Shown here: one piece after another, positions 6,528-9,667 of the stretch
Layout: every line of letters starts with the position of its first letter
How positions within the stretch are numbered: the first letter of the stretch is position 1
Source: Candidatus Nanoanaerosalina archaeon
Lineage (GTDB): Archaea > Nanohalarchaeota > Nanosalinia > Nanosalinales > Nanoanaerosalinaceae
Direction of reading: 5' to 3'
Length of the DNA stretch: 9,667 bases
Assembly: GCA_022729285.1 (NCBI GenBank)
Contig: JALDAI010000024.1
Location: 1-9,667 of the forward strand
Made by a program: the position numbers and the translations under genes
Notes under the pieces: generated by a model
Seen by the model: only the letters and a program-made list of their open reading frames with translations
The model's database searches: none
Told to the model about the DNA's origin: nothing

Positions 6528-7259
6528 ATGGCCATACTACCTGTTTTAGATATTTTAGAAGGAGAGGTTGTTCGAGGAAAACAAGGCGATAGAGAATCTT
6601 ATCGCCCGGTTAATTCAGATATCGTTGATTCTTCTAACCCTTTTGATGTTGCGGAAAAAATTAAGGAACTTTTTGGCTTTGAAAAGTTTTATGTGGCCGA
6701 TTTAGATTCTATAATGGGTAAAGGAGATAATTACAGTATTTTAAAGAAACTTTCTACAGATAAAGGGCTGGATTTAGCTGTTGATAGCGGTATTGGAGAT
6801 ACTAAGGAGTTAATGGGTAATTTAGATTATTTAAAACACTTTGAGAGAGTTATTTTTGGCACAGAGTCTATAAAATCAATGGAATTTGTTGAAAATGCTT
6901 TAAATATTCTGGGAGAGGATAAAGTAGTTGTTAGTATAGATGTAGAAGATTCTGAAGTAATTTCTAGCTCGGATAAAAGCTTTAAATCGGTTAAAGGAGC
7001 TGTCCAGGTTTTTAGAGAAATAGGTGTTAAAAAGTTTATTCTTCTAGATATTAAGAGAGTTGGGTCTTTTTCAGGCGTTAATAATGCCTTAAAAGAGGTT
7101 GTAAATGAGTTTGAAGAGGAATATGTTGATTTTATTACAGGAGGAGGGGTTAGAGATATTTCGGATGTTGAGGAGTTTGTTAGAAGCGGTTTTAGTGAAA
7201 TACTTGTTGCAAGTGCTTTACATAATAAATCAATAACTCGTGAAGATATTTGTGAGTGA
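6528..7259 (+). CDS. HisA-like TIM-barrel protein (COG1411 type), function unknown
   Basis: 243 residues from ATG 6528; this start is preferred over TTG 6522 because it sits at leaderless distance from the TATA box and gives the typical HisA opening MAILPVLDILEGEVVRGKQG. HisA itself isomerises a histidine-pathway ribotide. D8 and D174 (in LLDIKRVG) lie where HisA has its acid/base Asp residues, D138 is on a middle strand, and TGGGVRD (204-210) plus ILVASAL (225-231) match the C-terminal phosphate-binding region. The GDRESYRPVNS segment (20-30) and SFSGVN in place of the HisA DGTLxG loop point to the separate COG1411 group, not true HisA. From memory, that group occurs in methanogens and methylotrophs and its reaction is not established. 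No other histidine genes are present. It is divergent from the MfnE-like kinase, which suggests a shared pathway. Confidence 0.82.
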   Translation: MAILPVLDILEGEVVRGKQGDRESYRPVNSDIVDSSNPFDVAEKIKELFGFEKFYVADLDSIMGKGDNYSILKKLSTDKGLDLAVDSGIGDTKELMGNLDYLKHFERVIFGTESIKSMEFVENALNILGEDKVVVSIDVEDSEVISSSDKSFKSVKGAVQVFREIGVKKFILLDIKRVGSFSGVNNALKEVVNEFEEEYVDFITGGGVRDISDVEEFVRSGFSEILVASALHNKSITREDICE

Positions 7260-7265
7260 ATTAAA

Positions 7266-7273
7266 TTTTTTAT
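7266..7273 (+). promoter_or_regulatory. Possible TATA box for the GT39-like gene
   Basis: TTTTTTAT begins 31 nt before the ATG at 7297, the same spacing as the TTTTTAA boxes at 2729 and 3496, and lies 7 nt after the HisA-like stop. The T-run could equally be a terminator for the HisA-like gene. A Shine-Dalgarno also precedes this gene, so the promoter call is uncertain. Confidence 0.4.
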
Positions 7274-7280
7274 TTTTACG

Positions 7281-7286
7281 AAGGAG
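7281..7286 (+). promoter_or_regulatory. Shine-Dalgarno AAGGAG for the GT39-like gene
   Basis: AAGGAG ends 10 nt before ATG 7297 and 4 nt before an in-frame TTG at 7291. The longer spacing favours the ATG. It implies a 5' leader or read-through from the HisA-like gene 37 nt upstream, and contrasts with the leaderless starts elsewhere in the window. Confidence 0.5.
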
Positions 7287-7296
7287 TGTTTTGTAT

Positions 7297-9667
7297 ATGG
7301 ATAAACGGTTTTCGGATGGTTTGAAACTTTTTTTAGCTTTTTTCATAGTTTTCACTCTTTTCTCACATTATGTTGGTTGGAATGAGTTAAGCAGGGTTTC
7401 GTTATCCCAAAGTCTTGTTGAGAGAAACGAGTTAAATATTAACCAAAACGTTAATTATACAGGGGATAGAGCTTATTATAACGGAAATTACTATACGGAT
7501 AAAGCTCCAGGATCTTCTTTCGTTTACGCTCCTTTTTATCTAGCATATACGTCTTTTTTCGATCTACCTACTGAATACGACAATGTTTTGAATACTGAGG
7601 TATATTTTAACGAGACAAATGAAGGCCAATACTTCGTTGAACAAACTGATATGGAGTCATACCAGGTATATGACAGAGATTTTGATGACGGAAATAATTA
7701 TGAGTTAATGATGTTTCTTTTCTTAGTAGTAGCTTCTGCATTGCCAGGAGCACTACTTATAGTACTGATTTACAAGTTTTCACTGCTTTTTGTAAGTAGA
7801 AAATCTGCTTTACTCACGTCAGTAATATTTGGTTTCGGGACTATATTATTCCAGTATTCAACAACTATGCCTGGCCCTGTTATTACAGGTTTAATAGCTT
7901 TCACCGGTTTTTATTTGGTTACACTCAGTTTAATAGAGGATAAAAACTTTTTCTTTATTTCAGGGTTTTTCATAGCTTTTTCCACTTTTTTTGAGTATTA
8001 TGCAGGCATCTTTTCTATTGCTGCAGTATTATCATTAGGGGTTACATGGGTTTTTAAGAAGTTTTTGCATAAATTTTGGGAGAAGGAGTTAGCAGGGGCT
8101 GTTTTCAAGTTTAAGGACGGCTTAGTCTTTTTATCCGGAATTATAATTGGATTAATTCCGTTAGCTGCCTATAACTATTTTGTTTTTGGAGGGATAACAC
8201 AGTTTTCCTTCTTTTTTTCTAGCGATATCTTTTTTTCAATGACAGGTTTAAGACCGTTTTCCCCTGTTTATATCCGTTATGTGCTGCCTAGAATTTTATT
8301 TTATCCTTATAGAGGTTTACTGTTTTACAGTCCTTTGCTGATTGTATCTTTCATCGGAATCTACAAAGTGTTTAATAAAGGGTTATTTGTATCTAGTTAT
8401 ATCCTTACATCTTTAGCAGGATTTATTGTCTTTAATTCGGTTTACCGTTACTGGTTTGCGTGGGCTTCTTTCGGACCGAGGTATTTGGTTGTAGTAATAC
8501 CGATTTTAGCTATTCTTTTCGCAGTTTTTATCGATGATACTGAGAAAAAGTTTACAAAATCGTTAATAGTAATTCTTGTGTTAATATCAGTATTTCATTC
8601 TTTCCTAGGTCTACAGATGAAAGAAGGTATGGAACTAGATACAACCTCTGAGGAGTATAATGAACAAATTTTTTCATATGAACCTTTTGGAAACCCTATT
8701 TATGAACATTATTTACCAAAAACTGTTGAAAGAGGGATAACTTCCGAATTAATTTCAGGGTTCTTCCGAGGCGAGTACAACTTTGATAAAATGATGGGGC
8801 TGGGCAACCGCCACATATTTGGTATGAACTTATTAAACAGGGTTGTAAGCGTAAATCTTGTAAATTTATCTTTAGTTATTATTTTGATTGTTTTTATACC
8901 ATTTATCAATTATAAGAGGTTTATAAACTTATTTGATGGTTTTTTAGCGATTAAAATAGGTTTGGGAGTTTTTATTTTACTTTTAGTATTTTTCTCAATT
9001 ATTTCCATCCATTCGACCGAAGGATTCTACTTTGGAGAAGGATGGTTCCAGGAAGAGCATTTTAACAGTAGTTTAGAAAGAGTATCAAGAGGAGAATCTC
9101 AGATATACTTTTTATCAGAAGATGAAAAGAACGGATCTATATTTATGGATGTAAATTATGTTGAGAATGGTACCGGAAGCATATACCTAAATGATGAGGA
9201 AGTTAAAGAGTTTGAACTAAATTCTGGAGAGCGATTAGGGCTGTATGATGTGTCCTTTAAAGAAGGTGTAAATGAGATAACTGTTGATTCAGAATGTAGA
9301 ATACCTGCAATTGACTCGGTTGAAGGGGATGAAAGATGTATTAGCTTTGTTTTAGATAGTATTGGTAAAGTTGAATCAGATGCTAATATTGGCAAAAATA
9401 AGTTTTTTGATGGTTGGAACATAAGAGCGGGTGAAGAAGATTCCTTAAATTATTCTTTTGGAAACTCAACAATTTTAATGAACTTAGAGGAGGGAGGTCC
9501 AAAAGGATTTTCTACAAAGTTATACTCGTTTTTTGGTGATTTGGAGGTTGGTGTGAGTGTTGGCGGTGTTTTTGTTGGTGATTTTGTTGTTGGTGAGGGG
9601 GGTGGTGTTGTTTCTGTTCCTTGGTTGGAGTTGGATGAGGGTTTGGTTCCTGTTGAGTTTAATGCTA
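7297..9667 (+). CDS. GT39/PMT-like membrane glycosyltransferase with extracellular C-terminal region (3' end outside the window)
   Basis: I translated the frame from ATG 7297 to the window end: 790 codons with no stop. The N-terminal membrane part has about 11-13 helices. The first exterior loop has WNELSRVSLSQSLVERNEL (28-46), where E30 matches the acidic position expected to be catalytic in ArnT/PMT-like enzymes, and YYTDKAPGSS (65-74), a hallmark of this class. Near 384-397, YRYWFAWASFGPRYL is the second hallmark. Such enzymes use polyprenyl-phosphate sugars to glycosylate lipids or proteins outside the cell. After the last helix (about 553-570) comes an acidic beta-rich exterior region of more than 215 residues, with N-x-S/T sequons and a cysteine pair (C299-like spacing CRIPAIDSVEGDERC, bases 9295-9339). 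It probably continues well past the window. The acceptor and sugar are unknown. Confidence 0.82.
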   Translation, partial: MDKRFSDGLKLFLAFFIVFTLFSHYVGWNELSRVSLSQSLVERNELNINQNVNYTGDRAYYNGNYYTDKAPGSSFVYAPFYLAYTSFFDLPTEYDNVLNTEVYFNETNEGQYFVEQTDMESYQVYDRDFDDGNNYELMMFLFLVVASALPGALLIVLIYKFSLLFVSRKSALLTSVIFGFGTILFQYSTTMPGPVITGLIAFTGFYLVTLSLIEDKNFFFISGFFIAFSTFFEYYAGIFSIAAVLSLGVTWVFKKFLHKFWEKELAGAVFKFKDGLVFLSGIIIGLIPLAAYNYFVFGGITQFSFFFSSDIFFSMTGLRPFSPVYIRYVLPRILFYPYRGLLFYSPLLIVSFIGIYKVFNKGLFVSSYILTSLAGFIVFNSVYRYWFAWASFGPRYLVVVIPILAILFAVFIDDTEKKFTKSLIVILVLISVFHSFLGLQMKEGMELDTTSEEYNEQIFSYEPFGNPIYEHYLPKTVERGITSELISGFFRGEYNFDKMMGLGNRHIFGMNLLNRVVSVNLVNLSLVIILIVFIPFINYKRFINLFDGFLAIKIGLGVFILLLVFFSIISIHSTEGFYFGEGWFQEEHFNSSLERVSRGESQIYFLSEDEKNGSIFMDVNYVENGTGSIYLNDEEVKEFELNSGERLGLYDVSFKEGVNEITVDSECRIPAIDSVEGDERCISFVLDSIGKVESDANIGKNKFFDGWNIRAGEEDSLNYSFGNSTILMNLEEGGPKGFSTKLYSFFGDLEVGVSVGGVFVGDFVVGEGGGVVSVPWLELDEGLVPVEFNA
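9526..9667 (+). other. G/T-only codon segment inside the GT39-like gene
   Basis: From 9526 the codons change sharply. In 9541-9660, 106 of 120 bases are G or T. Of the 42 codons from 9541 to 9666, 41 end in G or T (the exception is one GGC) and none end in A. In the 40 codons just before (9421-9540), 16 end in A. The reading frame stays open, and the product (LEVGVSVGGVFVGDFVVG and on) remains a sensible beta-strand pattern. Leu changes from TTA to TTG, Gly from GGA to GGT, and Glu becomes all GAG. Confidence 0.85.

Noticed and set aside
6528..7259. True HisA of histidine synthesis
   Set aside because: The DGTLxG loop is replaced by SFSGVN, the GDRESYRP block is typical of the COG1411 group, and no other histidine genes are present.
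8709..9422. Minus-strand open frames (8909-8709, 9422-9156) opposite the GT39-like gene
   Set aside because: The plus strand is an unbroken frame with clear family motifs; these are chance antisense frames.
9526..9667. Variable repeat of a diversity-generating retroelement, because adenines are depleted
   Set aside because: Cytosines are depleted as well, no template copy or reverse transcriptase is in the window, and the change is mostly synonymous.
9526..9667. Frameshift at the composition change
   Set aside because: The same frame continues without a stop and the product keeps an alternating beta-strand pattern consistent with the preceding exterior region.

Overview
The window looks like a piece of an AT-rich archaeal genome, most likely from a DPANN-type lineage, although the lineage is an inference. 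Three things support archaea. There is a tRNA Cm56 methyltransferase of the archaeal aTrm56 family. There is an N-terminal fragment that resembles a HerA-type ATPase. Several starts sit about 30 nt downstream of TATA-like elements, the layout expected for leaderless archaeal transcripts, while at least one internal operon gene has a GGTGA Shine-Dalgarno instead. Secreted and extracellular sequence is very acidic and poor in lysine, while the cytoplasmic proteins are rich in lysine. This suggests a saline or divalent-rich exterior without an extreme salt-in cytoplasm.

Layout. At 1-170 (minus) is the start of a HerA-like ATPase gene that runs off the window. Divergent from it, 227-2728 (plus) encodes a large secreted surface protein with a signal peptide, eight local cysteine pairs and a C-terminal membrane anchor. 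At 2759-3495 is a two-gene unit, trm56 plus a 69-residue membrane protein. At 3527-5005 is a polysaccharide/lipid-linked oligosaccharide flippase of the MATE/Wzx superfamily. Its end overlaps the end of the converging minus-strand unit 6479-4991, which encodes an MfnE-like (COG2054) amino-acid-kinase-fold kinase followed by a UbiA-type membrane prenyltransferase. At 6528-7259 (plus) is a HisA-like TIM-barrel protein (COG1411 type), divergent from the kinase and sharing one central TATA element with it. At 7297 to the window end is a large GT39-like membrane glycosyltransferase with an extracellular C-terminal region that is not complete in the window. No gap between genes exceeds 60 bases, so there are no long empty stretches.

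How the genes may work together. The surface protein with N-glycosylation sequons, the flippase and the membrane glycosyltransferase fit a cell-envelope glycosylation theme, although no oligosaccharyltransferase is seen here. The kinase, UbiA-like protein and HisA-like protein form a separate group that could make a phosphorylated small molecule or prenylated product. The families of the kinase and HisA-like protein are linked to C1-carrier cofactors (methanofuran, methanopterin) in other organisms, but nothing else of those pathways is visible. The best leads are this gene group, the altered second metal motif of the UbiA-like protein, the symmetric bidirectional promoter, and an abrupt switch to almost pure G/T codons in the last 140 bases.
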